Below are positions 24,699 through 33,100 of a stretch of 64,000 nt of DNA, in pieces. Origin of the DNA: Bradyrhizobium liaoningense (GTDB lineage Bacteria; Pseudomonadota; Alphaproteobacteria; Rhizobiales; Xanthobacteraceae). The first letter of the stretch is position 1, and the number at the start of each line of letters is the position of its first letter. The stretch lies in NCBI RefSeq assembly GCF_018130825.1, contig NZ_JAFCJS010000001.1:310001-374000 (forward strand). Direction: 5' to 3'. The translations under genes and the position numbers were made by a program. Below the pieces are notes generated by a model that saw only the letters and a list, made by a program, of their open reading frames with translations, searched no databases and was not told where the DNA came from.

Positions 24699-24869
24699 AT
24701 GATCTACACCGTCCGCGCGGACGACGCGCAGCTCCTGGCCTTTTCGCGCGAACTGGTTCGCGATGCCCTCGAGATACTGCGCAACAGCGAGCACATCGCA
24801 AGGGCGCAGCGTGTCCGCGATGAACTGGTTGGGGTTGAACCGGTTCGCGGGCAGGGCGATCCAGCCTGA
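24699..24869 (+). CDS. Small hypothetical protein downstream of the receiver
   Basis: A 56-residue frame starting MIYTVRADDAQLLAFSRE with GTGAGG about 7 nt upstream. The composition is normal for a soluble protein: helix-forming AQLLAFSRELVRDALEILRNSEHIARAQRVRDEL, then a short charged end. It lies 49 nt after the receiver on the same strand, and its TGA is embedded in a strong 12-bp hairpin, which makes a two-gene transcript ending here likely. I do not recognise a family. Confidence 0.55.
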   Translation: MIYTVRADDAQLLAFSRELVRDALEILRNSEHIARAQRVRDELVGVEPVRGQGDPA

Positions 24870-24898
24870 AGCGCGATGTGAAGCGTCATCGCGCTTCA
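24867..24898 (+). terminator. 12-bp hairpin ending the receiver transcript
   Basis: TGAAGCGCGATG and CATCGCGCTTCA form a perfect 12-bp stem around an 8-nt loop, followed by the T-rich GTTGTTGTTTG. The TGA of the 56-residue gene is the first triplet of the stem. Confidence 0.65.
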
Positions 24899-24909
24899 GT
24901 TGTTGTTTG

Positions 24910-24977
24910 AGCATGATCCACTCGGAAAACCGCTTCGCACTTTGCGCTAACGCGGCCCTTCGGGTCCGGATCATGCT
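24910..24977. repeat. REP-like palindromic intergenic element
   Basis: Perfect 10-base inverted arms AGCATGATCC (24910-24919) and GGATCATGCT (24968-24977) flank CTCGGAAAACCGCTTCGCAC and a GC-rich centre. I recall elements of this AGCATGATCC ... CGGAAAACCGCTTC type as widespread in Bradyrhizobiaceae intergenic DNA. The right arm ends inside the stop codon of the tiny membrane protein gene at 24977. Confidence 0.6.
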
Positions 24978-25111
24978 TAGAGCAGGCGGCTCCAGGTCAG
25001 CCACATGGCCACGGCAATGCAGAGAGCTATCCCGAGATAGGGCAAGGCTTGCAACAAGCCTTGCGACACGGCTTGGCGCAACGAGGAGTCCGTCAAGCCA
25101 CCATCATCCAT
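24977..25111 (-). CDS. 44-residue single-span membrane protein
   Basis: A short frame starting MDDGGLTDSSLRQAVSQG, then one hydrophobic segment (LLQALPYLGIALCIAVAMWLTW) and the end SRLL. It is preceded by GGGAGCG and its start lies inside the 3' end of the 31-residue membrane protein gene (19-nt overlap, different frame), which implies coupled translation. A charged N-terminus followed by one transmembrane helix is visible; the function is unknown. Confidence 0.55.
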   Translation of the reverse strand: MDDGGLTDSSLRQAVSQGLLQALPYLGIALCIAVAMWLTWSRLL

Positions 25112-25188
25112 ATGATCGCTCCCAGCATCACCAGGAAACCCAGCATCGCTGTCGCGATGAAAGCCCGTTCGACCCGATCCATCGTCAT
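25093..25188 (-). CDS. 31-residue membrane peptide
   Basis: Starts MTMDRVERAF with GAGGG about 8 nt upstream and continues as one hydrophobic helix (IATAMLGFLVMLGAIIWMMVA) to the stop. A second in-frame ATG two codons on is an alternative. It is the first of two overlapping tiny membrane protein genes. An open frame this short could be chance, but the ribosome binding site, the clean amphipathic start and the transmembrane helix favour a real gene. Confidence 0.5.
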   Translation of the reverse strand: MTMDRVERAFIATAMLGFLVMLGAIIWMMVA

Positions 25189-25305
25189 CGTGTTGCCCTC
25201 ATCCCGGACACGATTTTGACGTTTTGCCGCGCGGTGCGCATTAGGCTATGTGAATCGCTCGTCGCTTTCTGAGCGGGCCGGCCCTGCGTCCAAGCGAAGC
25301 TGGGC

Positions 25306-26556
25306 TTACGGCGCCACTGCAGCCGGAGGGGTCGTGCCGGCGTTCGGCACCGTGGCCGGCCAGGGGCTGATCGGGCTGAGCGCCGACAACGCGCAGGATG
25401 ACTTGAGTTGCGTCCACGCCGGCGCGAGGCCCGTCAGGTCGATGTCGAATTTCGTCATGTCCGTCTTGTCGTCGGGCATCGTCGTGGTTTCGCGGACATG
25501 GAGGGAGCGGGAGGCCAGGATCGCCTTGACCATGTCGGTGTCGATGCTGCCGCGCCAGACCTCGTACTTGCCCGATCGCAGCGGTGGCCCTCCGGCCTCC
25601 TTGTCCGCGGCGGCGTCCGCCGTCATCAGGATCGTGCTCTTGCCGCTGGAGGCCTCGTCGATCTCGGCTGCGAACCACAGCGGCACGCGCGCCCTGCTTT
25701 CGCACGACAGGCGCCACTCCATGGTCCGGAACGAAGAGTCGTTCTTCTTCAGCACCGCGATCTTGCGGACGAACGGTCGTGCGTCCTTCTCCAGTTTCCA
25801 CATCGTCTCGGCGAGCGGTCGCGTGTCGATCCCGAAACGATAGAGCTCGGTCCGGGTCAGCACGTGAAGGTTCTCGAACTTCACGGTCTGGATGAGAGCA
25901 TCGAGCTCGCGGCTGATCCCCATCGACGCGATGAACGCAATGCGGTCGCGCTCGGCGCTCGCAATTCGGCGCTGCCTCGCCTCGGCGACGATCTGCGGCG
26001 GAGGATTTCCCCGAAAGCGCAGCACCAGCCTGGAATTATGGACCGCCACCACGGCGTCGGGGGCCACCTCGCGGGATGTCGCTCCGAGGAAGAGGTAACC
26101 GCAGGCCGAGTTGCACATGGCCTTGCGGGTGGTGAGCTCTGCCTCGACCTCGCCGCTTGCGTTCTTCACCTTCAGGCAGGCGGCGTCCACCTGCGTGTCT
26201 GCGGCGCATGCCGTCACAAGGGTGCGGCCGACCCGGGCGATCGCCTTGCGGCTGCGCAGCAACCGTGCGATCGCATAGGACTGCTCCACATTCCCGCCGG
26301 GTGAATAGAGATAGATCGGGCGCTGCGTGTCCTTGACGGCGGCGAGGAAGCGGCGAATGCGTGGGGCGGCGTCCGCATCGATCTCGCCTTCGATGGCGAT
26401 CCAGCGATCGCAGCCCGGCCCGCACGCATCGGCCGCCCCCTTGGCAAGATAGATCGTCAGCTTGGACGCAAATCCGGCTTTCTCCGACGCCGTTTCGGCG
26501 CGCAATGCGCCGGGAAGCGACAGCGCGGCGACGACAAGCAGGATACGGACGAGCAT
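25306..26556 (-). CDS. Exported Clp-fold serine-protease-like protein
   Basis: A 416-residue protein with a signal peptide (MLVRILLVVAALSLPGALRA). Residues about 45-215 follow the ClpP/crotonase-like fold: YLYSPGGNVEQSYAIARLLR, then MCNSACGYLFLGAT with the candidate nucleophile Ser and, about 14 residues on, VAVHNS with the candidate His. Several Cys (ADACGPGCD, ACAADTQVDAACL) suggest disulphides in the periplasm. The C-terminal 200 residues are not recognisable and end in a Pro/Ala-rich tail. It may be a protease or an inactive relative; no neighbour gives a substrate. Confidence 0.65.
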   Translation of the reverse strand: MLVRILLVVAALSLPGALRAETASEKAGFASKLTIYLAKGAADACGPGCDRWIAIEGEIDADAAPRIRRFLAAVKDTQRPIYLYSPGGNVEQSYAIARLLRSRKAIARVGRTLVTACAADTQVDAACLKVKNASGEVEAELTTRKAMCNSACGYLFLGATSREVAPDAVVAVHNSRLVLRFRGNPPPQIVAEARQRRIASAERDRIAFIASMGISRELDALIQTVKFENLHVLTRTELYRFGIDTRPLAETMWKLEKDARPFVRKIAVLKKNDSSFRTMEWRLSCESRARVPLWFAAEIDEASSGKSTILMTADAAADKEAGGPPLRSGKYEVWRGSIDTDMVKAILASRSLHVRETTTMPDDKTDMTKFDIDLTGLAPAWTQLKSSCALSALSPISPWPATVPNAGTTPPAAVAP

Positions 26557-26663
26557 GAAACGATCGACTATGCGGTGATGCCGGTCCTGACGCTATACGA
26601 CGCTTTCCGATTGCACAACTTGCGGTGGCGCTCCGATTGGCGTTTATTTCCGCAGGCCGCAGG

Positions 26664-27962
26664 TCACGCCACCGGATCCTCGTGAGCAGCAGCGGAGCGG
26701 TTTCGATAGTGCGGCGCCGATCGCGCGGGAGCGTCGTCCGATGCCGCGGCGGGACTTTTCGCGTTGATGCTGACTGGCGCAGACCCGGCATCGCGCCGGG
26801 CGACGGCCCAGATCAGCAAACCGAGAAGCGCCAATGCAGCGCCGACGGGACCGGTGGAGGTCCAGCCCAACCCCGCACGGATCGCAAGGCCGCCGAGGAA
26901 AGGGCCGAGCGCGTTGGCGGTGTTGAAGGCCGAATGGTTCAGCGCGGCCGCGAGCGCCTGCGCGTCGCCGGCGACGTCCATCAGCCGCGTCTGGAGGATC
27001 GCGCCGAGCGAGACGCTGGCGCCGATGGCGAAGACGTCTGCGGCCAGGAGCCAGGGATTGGCGGCGGCAAGCGGGAAGACCAGCAGCGCGACCGCGGCAA
27101 ACAGCAGGATGACGCCCGCCGTCGGCATCAAGGCGCGGTCGGCAAAGCGCGGCACGAACAGATTGCCGAGCGTGGCGCCGACACCGAATATGGCGAGGAA
27201 GAACGGAATGGTCGTGGCACTGACCTTGGTGACCTCGATCAGCGTCGTCGCAAGATAGGTGTAGACGGCGAACATGCCGCCGAAGCCGATGGCGCCGATC
27301 GCCAGCGTGATCCAGACGCGGCCGCTTCTGAGGGCGGCGAGCTCGCGTAGCGGATCGGACCTGCCCGCCCGGTCACGCGGCGCGAACAGGGCGCACAGCA
27401 GCACCGTGAGCAGCGCCAGCACCGACACGAGACCGAAACTCGCGCGCCAGCCGACCGCCTGGCCGATCAGATTGGCCAGCGGTACGCCGATGATGGTGGC
27501 GCAGGTCAGGCCAAGCATGACCTGGCCGATCGCCTGCGAGCGCCGCTGTTGCGGAACAAGCGAAGCCGCGACCAGCGCGGCGATGCCGAAATAGGCGCCG
27601 TGTGGCAGCCCCGAGAGGAAGCGTGCCGCGATCATCCAGCCGAAGCCGGGTGCGAGCGCAGTGAGCGCGTTGCCGAGCGCAAACACGGCCATCAGGGCGA
27701 GCAGCTGCGTGCGCCGCGCGAACCGCGCACCGAGCACCGCGATCAGCGGCGCGCCCAGCACGACGCCGAGTGCGTAAGCACTGATCGCGTGCCCTGCGGT
27801 CGGCTCGTCGACGTGGAGGTCGGCGGCGAAGAACGGCAGCAGGCTCATCGACGCGAATTCGGTGGTCCCGATCGCAAAGCCGCCCATCGCGAGCGAGATC
27901 AGGACGATGGCGAGGTGAGGGGGATTAGCGCGGGGCGAGGTCGCGTGAGGCGAGATCGTCAT
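26664..27962 (-). CDS. MFS transporter (DHA1, AraJ-like)
   Basis: A 432-residue, 12-helix major facilitator. ATG 27962 (MTISPHATS) with GCAGGAC upstream is preferred to the 17-residue-longer start. Motifs: AIGTTEFASMSLLPFFAADL in helix 1, the A-motif variant GARFARRTQLLALM in the 2-3 loop, RFLSGLPHGAYFGIAALVA in helix 4 and LNHSAFNTANALGPFLGG in helix 11, as in arabinose/purine-ribonucleoside efflux proteins. It ends with a 40-residue polar tail. It probably exports a small metabolite or drug; the substrate is unknown. Confidence 0.9.
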   Translation of the reverse strand: MTISPHATSPRANPPHLAIVLISLAMGGFAIGTTEFASMSLLPFFAADLHVDEPTAGHAISAYALGVVLGAPLIAVLGARFARRTQLLALMAVFALGNALTALAPGFGWMIAARFLSGLPHGAYFGIAALVAASLVPQQRRSQAIGQVMLGLTCATIIGVPLANLIGQAVGWRASFGLVSVLALLTVLLCALFAPRDRAGRSDPLRELAALRSGRVWITLAIGAIGFGGMFAVYTYLATTLIEVTKVSATTIPFFLAIFGVGATLGNLFVPRFADRALMPTAGVILLFAAVALLVFPLAAANPWLLAADVFAIGASVSLGAILQTRLMDVAGDAQALAAALNHSAFNTANALGPFLGGLAIRAGLGWTSTGPVGAALALLGLLIWAVARRDAGSAPVSINAKSPAAASDDAPARSAPHYRNRSAAAHEDPVA

Positions 27963-28123
27963 GAGTCCTGCATCGGTGGCGTCAATGGGAACCAGCCCAG
28001 CGAACGTCGCCATCCCTGCAAGATTTGTCCGTCGTACTTAAACCCGGATCAGTCTGCGTCAACACTTAAGGCCGAGCGCACGGCAAGCCGCATATCAGCG
28101 TCCCGATTTGCGTGTGCCGAGAA

Positions 28124-28372
28124 CTAGCCGGGGCGCTTCGACCGCGGAGCAGGTCTCCGCTGCGAAAAGTAAGGATTCGCAACGCAGCTCGCCGAACGCC
28201 CGACGGCGAGAAATCTGCATTGCTCGAGCGAGGTGTAGCGGCAATCGAAATAGCCCACCTGGCCGTAGATCTGCATGCAGACGGGATAGCTGGGATCATA
28301 GGTCTGCGCACGCGCCTGCGCACTCACGAAGAGTGTGCCGGTCGCAACGAGCGCAAGCCAGGCGCTGCGCAT
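28124..28372 (-). CDS. DUF3551 family small exported protein
   Basis: An 82-residue protein. ATG 28372 gives a signal peptide (MRSAWLALVATGTLFVSAQARA) followed by the DUF3551 pattern YPVCMQIYGQVGYFDCRYTSLEQCRFLAVGRSASCVANPYF with four conserved Cys, probably two disulphides. Its start is 1 nt after the stop of a second DUF3551 gene, so the two are coupled. Periplasmic; function unknown. The family is abundant in Bradyrhizobium. Confidence 0.82.
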   Translation of the reverse strand: MRSAWLALVATGTLFVSAQARAQTYDPSYPVCMQIYGQVGYFDCRYTSLEQCRFLAVGRSASCVANPYFSQRRPAPRSKRPG

Positions 28373-28373
28373 C

Positions 28374-28682
28374 TCAGCGCGACAACAAATAGCCCGGCGC
28401 CAGCGTGCGCGGACGATTCTGATAGGCGTAGGGATCATCACTCTGTCCCCCGAAATAGGGATTGGCGATGCAGGTCAGCGCGCGGCCCGATGCGCTCGCC
28501 TGACACTGCGCGTAAGTATCGAACCTGCAATTGCTCAGTCCCGGCCACTCATCGCCCGTGAGGCAGAATGCGTGATGCGTACCGAATGCGCGTGCAGGCG
28601 TGCTTGCGTTCAGCGTGAGCGTGAATGTGGCGATTGCGAGCGAAAGTGTGGCGACAATGGGGAGAGTAATTCGTGCGCGCAT
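28374..28682 (-). CDS. DUF3551 family small exported protein (tandem paralogue)
   Basis: A 102-residue protein. ATG 28682 gives the signal peptide MRARITLPIVATLSLAIATF...ARA; a start at 28784 would be 34 residues longer without improving it. The mature part repeats the DUF3551 Cys pattern (FCLTGDEWPGLSNCRFDTYAQCQASASGRALTCIANPYFGG) and ends with a Tyr/Pro/Arg tail. It lies immediately upstream of the other DUF3551 gene, a tandem duplication. Confidence 0.82.
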   Translation of the reverse strand: MRARITLPIVATLSLAIATFTLTLNASTPARAFGTHHAFCLTGDEWPGLSNCRFDTYAQCQASASGRALTCIANPYFGGQSDDPYAYQNRPRTLAPGYLLSR

Positions 28683-28935
28683 TTGAAATCTCCAATCACA
28701 CAATTGTGCGCGCGACGATGTTACGCGCGCGTGCAGTTTATCTCGTCTCGTCGACATTGGAACTCTCGAAAACACTTGTTTCAAAGGGTTTCCAGTGCGC
28801 TCTGATAAATCTTCATTAATGAAGCGCGGGCCTTTGGCGTGAACTGTTGCGTCGAGGTTACAGCAATTCCATCGATCGCTGTTATGACCACGACACGGCC
28901 AGGGGGCCTAACGACGAAACTGGAACGGGATTGAA

Positions 28936-29658
28936 ATGAAGAAGAATTTGTTGCTTGCCGCTGTGAGCCTCGTCGCGCTCAGCGCAGCTGCACCGGCGCT
29001 GGCTGCCGATCTCGCGGCGCGTCCGTACACCAAGGCGCCGCCTGCCGCGATCGCTACGATCTACGACTGGAGCGGCTTCTACATCGGCATCAACGGCGGC
29101 GGTGGTTCGTCGCACGCGACCTGGGATTTCGTTGGCGTTGGTCGCGAAGGCTCGCACGATGCGACCGGCGGCACGGTCGGTGGCCAGATCGGCTATCGCT
29201 GGCAGTCGGGCCAGTGGGTGTTCGGCGTTGAAGGCCAGGGCAACTGGGCCGACTTCTCGGGCGACAATCAGAGCGCGCTGTTCGCCACCCGCAACCGCAC
29301 CAAGATCGACGCGTTCGGTCTGATCACCGGCCAGGTCGGCTACGCCTGGAACAACGTCCTGATCTACGTCAAGGGCGGTGCCGCTGTGGTCAGCGACAAG
29401 TACGAGATCTCCAGCACGGCCGGTGCGCTCCTCTCCTCGACCAGCGACACCCGTTGGGGTGGCACGGTCGGTGCCGGCCTCGAGTACGGCTTTGCGCCGA
29501 ACTGGTCGGTTGGCGTCGAGTACAACCACATCTTCCTGTCGGACAAGGACGTCACCTTTGCTGGCTTCGCCGGCACCGAGCGCATCCGTCAGGACGTCGA
29601 CATGGGCCTCGTCCGCCTGAACTACAAGTTCGGCGGCCCGATCCTCGGCCGTTACTGA
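28936..29658 (+). CDS. Omp25/31-like outer-membrane beta-barrel protein
   Basis: A 240-residue porin-like protein. Signal peptide MKKNLLLAAVSLVALSAAAPALAA, then the rhizobial Omp25 start YDWSGFYIGINGGGGSSHATWDF, repeated amphipathic strands (GGQIGYRWQSGQWVFGVEGQGNWADF; FGLITGQVGYAWNNVLIYVKGG; VGAGLEYGFAPNWSVGVEYNH) and the C-terminal VDMGLVRLNYKFGGP with LGRY. It forms an 8-stranded barrel in the outer membrane. It stands alone between divergent DUF3551 genes and a strong terminator, so it is monocistronic and probably highly expressed. Confidence 0.92.
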   Translation: MKKNLLLAAVSLVALSAAAPALAADLAARPYTKAPPAAIATIYDWSGFYIGINGGGGSSHATWDFVGVGREGSHDATGGTVGGQIGYRWQSGQWVFGVEGQGNWADFSGDNQSALFATRNRTKIDAFGLITGQVGYAWNNVLIYVKGGAAVVSDKYEISSTAGALLSSTSDTRWGGTVGAGLEYGFAPNWSVGVEYNHIFLSDKDVTFAGFAGTERIRQDVDMGLVRLNYKFGGPILGRY

Positions 29659-29690
29659 TACCGATCGCTTCGCAAGAAGCGGTTGTCGAA

Positions 29691-29718
29691 AGCCCCGGCC
29701 GTCGGCCGGGGCTTTTTT
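29691..29718 (+). terminator. Strong intrinsic terminator after the Omp25-like gene
   Basis: Perfect 10-bp stem AGCCCCGGCC / GGCCGGGGCT with a 3-nt loop (GTC) followed by six T residues, 33 nt after the stop codon. Confidence 0.92.
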
Positions 29719-29770
29719 GTTGCGTGAATTCAGCGAGTTAACCATCGCATTTCGAGGTCGCCGAGACCGC

Positions 29771-29799
29771 TTGACTCCCGTGAACGAAATGAGAACAAT
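29771..29799 (+). promoter_or_regulatory. Candidate promoter of the SOS-controlled micro-ORF
   Basis: TTGACT (29771-29776) and AACAAT (29794-29799) with a 17-nt spacer. The first LexA box (29782-29796) occupies the spacer and touches the -10 element, so LexA would block the polymerase. Confidence 0.5.
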
Positions 29800-29814
29800 G
29801 TTCTTCATACGTTC
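29782..29814. promoter_or_regulatory. Two adjacent alphaproteobacterial LexA (SOS) boxes
   Basis: GAAC-N7-GAAC at 29782-29796 and GTTC-N7-GTTC at 29800-29814, each an exact match to the GTTCN7GTTC operator known for LexA of Rhizobiales, Rhodobacter and Caulobacter, in opposite orientations and 3 nt apart. They end 18 nt before the start of a 32-residue gene. Confidence 0.85.
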
Positions 29815-29832
29815 TAGCAAGGGAGCGAGACC

Positions 29833-29931
29833 ATGTTCAGGATTTTCGTGGAAGAGGCGGCTGCACTGGCGTCCATCACGCTGTTCGTCGGGATGATCGC
29901 GATCTGGGCCCAGGTCATACCGCAGCTCTGA
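29833..29931 (+). CDS. 32-residue SOS-controlled membrane peptide, SidA-like candidate
   Basis: Frame MFRIFVEEAAALASITLFVG followed by MIAIWAQVIPQL, with GGGAGCGAG about 6 nt upstream. The N-terminus is short and charged, with one transmembrane helix and a short polar end. Two perfect LexA boxes overlap its promoter. In Caulobacter crescentus the SOS regulon includes SidA, a 29-residue inner-membrane protein that blocks division through FtsW/FtsN; size, topology and regulation match here, although sequence homology is not shown. The dnaE gene starts 184 nt downstream on the same strand and could share the transcript. I infer a DNA-damage checkpoint role. Confidence 0.65.
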   Translation: MFRIFVEEAAALASITLFVGMIAIWAQVIPQL

Positions 29932-30115
29932 TTCCGCAGCTCCAGGACAGGCTCGGCTGGGGAAAAGCGGGACGACGCGGCGAAGCGGCCGCTCCGGCGT
30001 GGACTCTGAGGCTGTGAGACCCCACCATTGTGATGCGAGTCGGCCGCACGGGTGCATGATGCCTTGAGGAGCCGGCGACCGCTCCATCTCATCTGCAAGA
30101 GGCCGTCACGCGACC

Positions 30116-33100
30116 ATGCCGAGCGCCGGATTTGTCCACCTTCACGTTCACTCGGCCTATTCGCTGCTCAAGGGCTCGATCAAGATCGCCAAGCTCGCCG
30201 AGCTTGCCAAGAAAGACCACCAGCCCGCGCTGGCGCTGACCGACACCGACAATCTGTTCGGGGCGCTGGAGTTCTCCGACAAGATGGCGGGTTCCGGGAT
30301 CCAGCCGATCGTCGGCTGCGAGCTTGCGATCGATTTCGGCGATCAGGACCCGAACGCGCGCAACGCGATGGGGCCCTCGCGCGTGGTGCTTTTGGCCGCG
30401 CAGGAGCGCGGCTATCGCAGCCTGATGCGGCTCAATTCGCGGGCGTTCCTGGAAACACCCGACAGCCATGCCCCGTTCATCAAGTTCGACTGGTTCGACG
30501 GCGAGACCGAGGGGCTGATCGCGCTCACGGGCGGTCCGGACGGGCCGATCTCGCTGGCGCTTGCCGGCGGCATGGCCGAGCTTGCGGCGGCGCGCTGCGA
30601 GCGTCTGGCCAATCTGTTCGGCGACCGGCTCTACATCGAGCTGCAGCGCCACAACATCGACAAGGAGCGGCGCGTCGAAAGCGGCTTGATCGACATCGCC
30701 TATGCGAAGGGCCTGCCGCTGGTTGCGACCAACGAGCCGTACTTCGCTTCGACCGACGATTACGAGGCGCATGACGCACTGCTGTGCATCGCCGGCGGCC
30801 GGCTGATCGCCGAGACCGATCGCGTGCAGCTCACCCCCGATCACCGCTTCAAGACCCGCGCCGAGATGGCGGTGCTGTTCGCCGACATTCCGGAGGCGCT
30901 GGCGTCCACGGTCGAGATCGCCGAGCGCTGCTCGTTCCGCCCGATGACGCGCAAGCCGATCCTGCCGTTCTTCACGGTCGGCGCCGCGGCGAGCTCGGAC
31001 GCCGCCGCGGTCGAAGCCGCCGAGTTGAAGCGGCAGGCGGAGGAGGGGCTTGCCAACCGTCTGCGCGTCCACGGCCTGTCGCAGGGCACGACGGACGAAG
31101 ACTACAACAAGCGCCTGGCGTTCGAGCTCGACGTCATCATGCGCATGAAGTACGCGGGCTACTTCCTGATCGTGTCCGACTTCATCAAATGGGCCAAGGC
31201 GCACGGCATCCCGGTCGGGCCGGGCCGCGGCTCCGGCGCAGGCTCGCTGGTGGCGTGGGCGCTGACCATCACCGACCTCGACCCGATCAAGTTCGGCCTG
31301 CTGTTCGAGCGTTTCCTCAACCCGGAACGCGTTTCGATGCCGGACTTCGACATCGACTTCTGCCAGGACCGCCGCGGCGAGGTGATCAAGTACGTGCAGG
31401 ATCGCTACGGCCGCGACCAGGTCGCGCAGATCATCACCTTCGGTACGCTGCAGGCGCGCGGCGTGCTGCGCGACGTCGGGCGCGTGCTGCAGATGCCCTA
31501 CGGCCAGGTCGACAAGCTGACGAAGCTGGTGCCGCAGAATCCGGCCGCGCCGGTGACGCTGGCGGCTGCGATCGAGAGCGAGCCGAAGCTGCAGGCGTTC
31601 CGCGACGAAGACCCGGTGGTGGCGCGCGCCTTTGACATCGCGCAGCGCCTCGAAGGCCTGACCCGCCACGCCTCGACGCACGCGGCCGGCATCGTGATCG
31701 GCGATCGCCCGCTCAGCGAGCTAGTGCCGATGTACCGCGATCCGAAGTCGGATATGCCGGTGACCCAGTTCAACATGAAATGGGTCGAGCCCGCGGGCCT
31801 CGTGAAGTTCGACTTCCTCGGCCTGAAGACGCTGACCGTGCTCGACGTCGCGTGCAAACTGCTCAAGCCGCGCGACATCCATGTCGACCTGGCGACGCTG
31901 CCGATCGACGATGCCGAAAGCTACCAGATGCTGGCGCGCGGCGAGGTGGTCGGCGTGTTCCAGGTTGAAAGTCAGGGCATGCGGCGAGCGCTGGTCGACA
32001 TGCGCCCCGACCGCTTCGAGGACATCATCGCGCTGGTCGCGCTCTATCGGCCGGGCCCGATGGCGAACATCCCGACCTATTGCGCGCGCAAGCACGGCGA
32101 CGAGGAGCCGGAATATCTGCATCCCGTGCTCGAGCCGATCCTGAAGGAGACCTTCGGCGTCATCATCTACCAGGAACAGGTGATGCAGATCGCGCAGGTG
32201 ATGTCGGGCTATTCGCTCGGCGACGCCGACCTCTTGCGCCGCGCCATGGGCAAGAAGATCCGCGCCGAGATGGACAAGCAGCGCGACATCTTCGTCGCGG
32301 GCGCGGTGAAGAACGGCGTGCCGAAAGGGCAGGCCGAGACCATCTTCGAATTGCTCGCAAAATTCGCCGACTACGGCTTCAACAAGAGCCACGCGGCGGC
32401 CTATGCGCTGGTGTCCTACCACACCGCCTACATGAAGGCGCATTATCCGGTGGAGTTCATCGCGGCGTCGATGACGCTCGATCTCAACAACACGGACAAG
32501 CTCTCCGAATTTCGCTCCGAGGCGCAGCGCCTCGGCATCAAGGTCGAGCCGCCCAACATCAACCGCTCGGGCGCAACCTTCGAGGTCGGCGACAAGGTCA
32601 TCTACTACGCGCTCGCTGCGCTGAAGGGCGTTGGCATCCAGGCGATCGAGCAGATCATCGAGGAGCGGACGAAGCGTGGGGTGTTCACCTCGCTCGCCGA
32701 CTTCGCCGCGCGCGTCAATCCGCGTGCGATCAACAAGCGCATTATCGAAAGCCTGGCTGCCGCCGGCGCCTTCGACACGCTGGAGCCGAACCGCGCCCGC
32801 GTCTTCGCCGGGGCGGACTCGATCCTGGCCGCCTGCCAGCGCGCGCATCAGGCCGAGACGATCGGCCAGAACGACATGTTCGGCATGTCTGCGGATGCGC
32901 CGACCATCATGCTGCCGCAGATCGAGCCGTGGCTGCCGGCCGAACGGCTGCGCCGCGAATACGACGCGATCGGCTTCTTCCTGTCGGGCCATCCGCTCGA
33001 CGATTACGCCACCGTGCTGAAGCGCCTGCGGGTTCAGAGCTGGGCTGAGTTCTCGCGCGCGGTGAAGACCGGCGCCACCGCCGGCAAGGTTGCGGCCACA

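Noticed and set aside
24691..24705. GGTTCGAAT resembling a tRNA T-loop
   Set aside because: No acceptor or anticodon stem pairs around it, and it overlaps a likely ribosome binding site and start codon. No tRNA or rRNA gene was found in the window.
28108..28805. Plus-strand frames opposite the two DUF3551 genes
   Set aside because: The minus strand gives signal peptides and the conserved four-Cys pattern in both genes; the plus frames do not.
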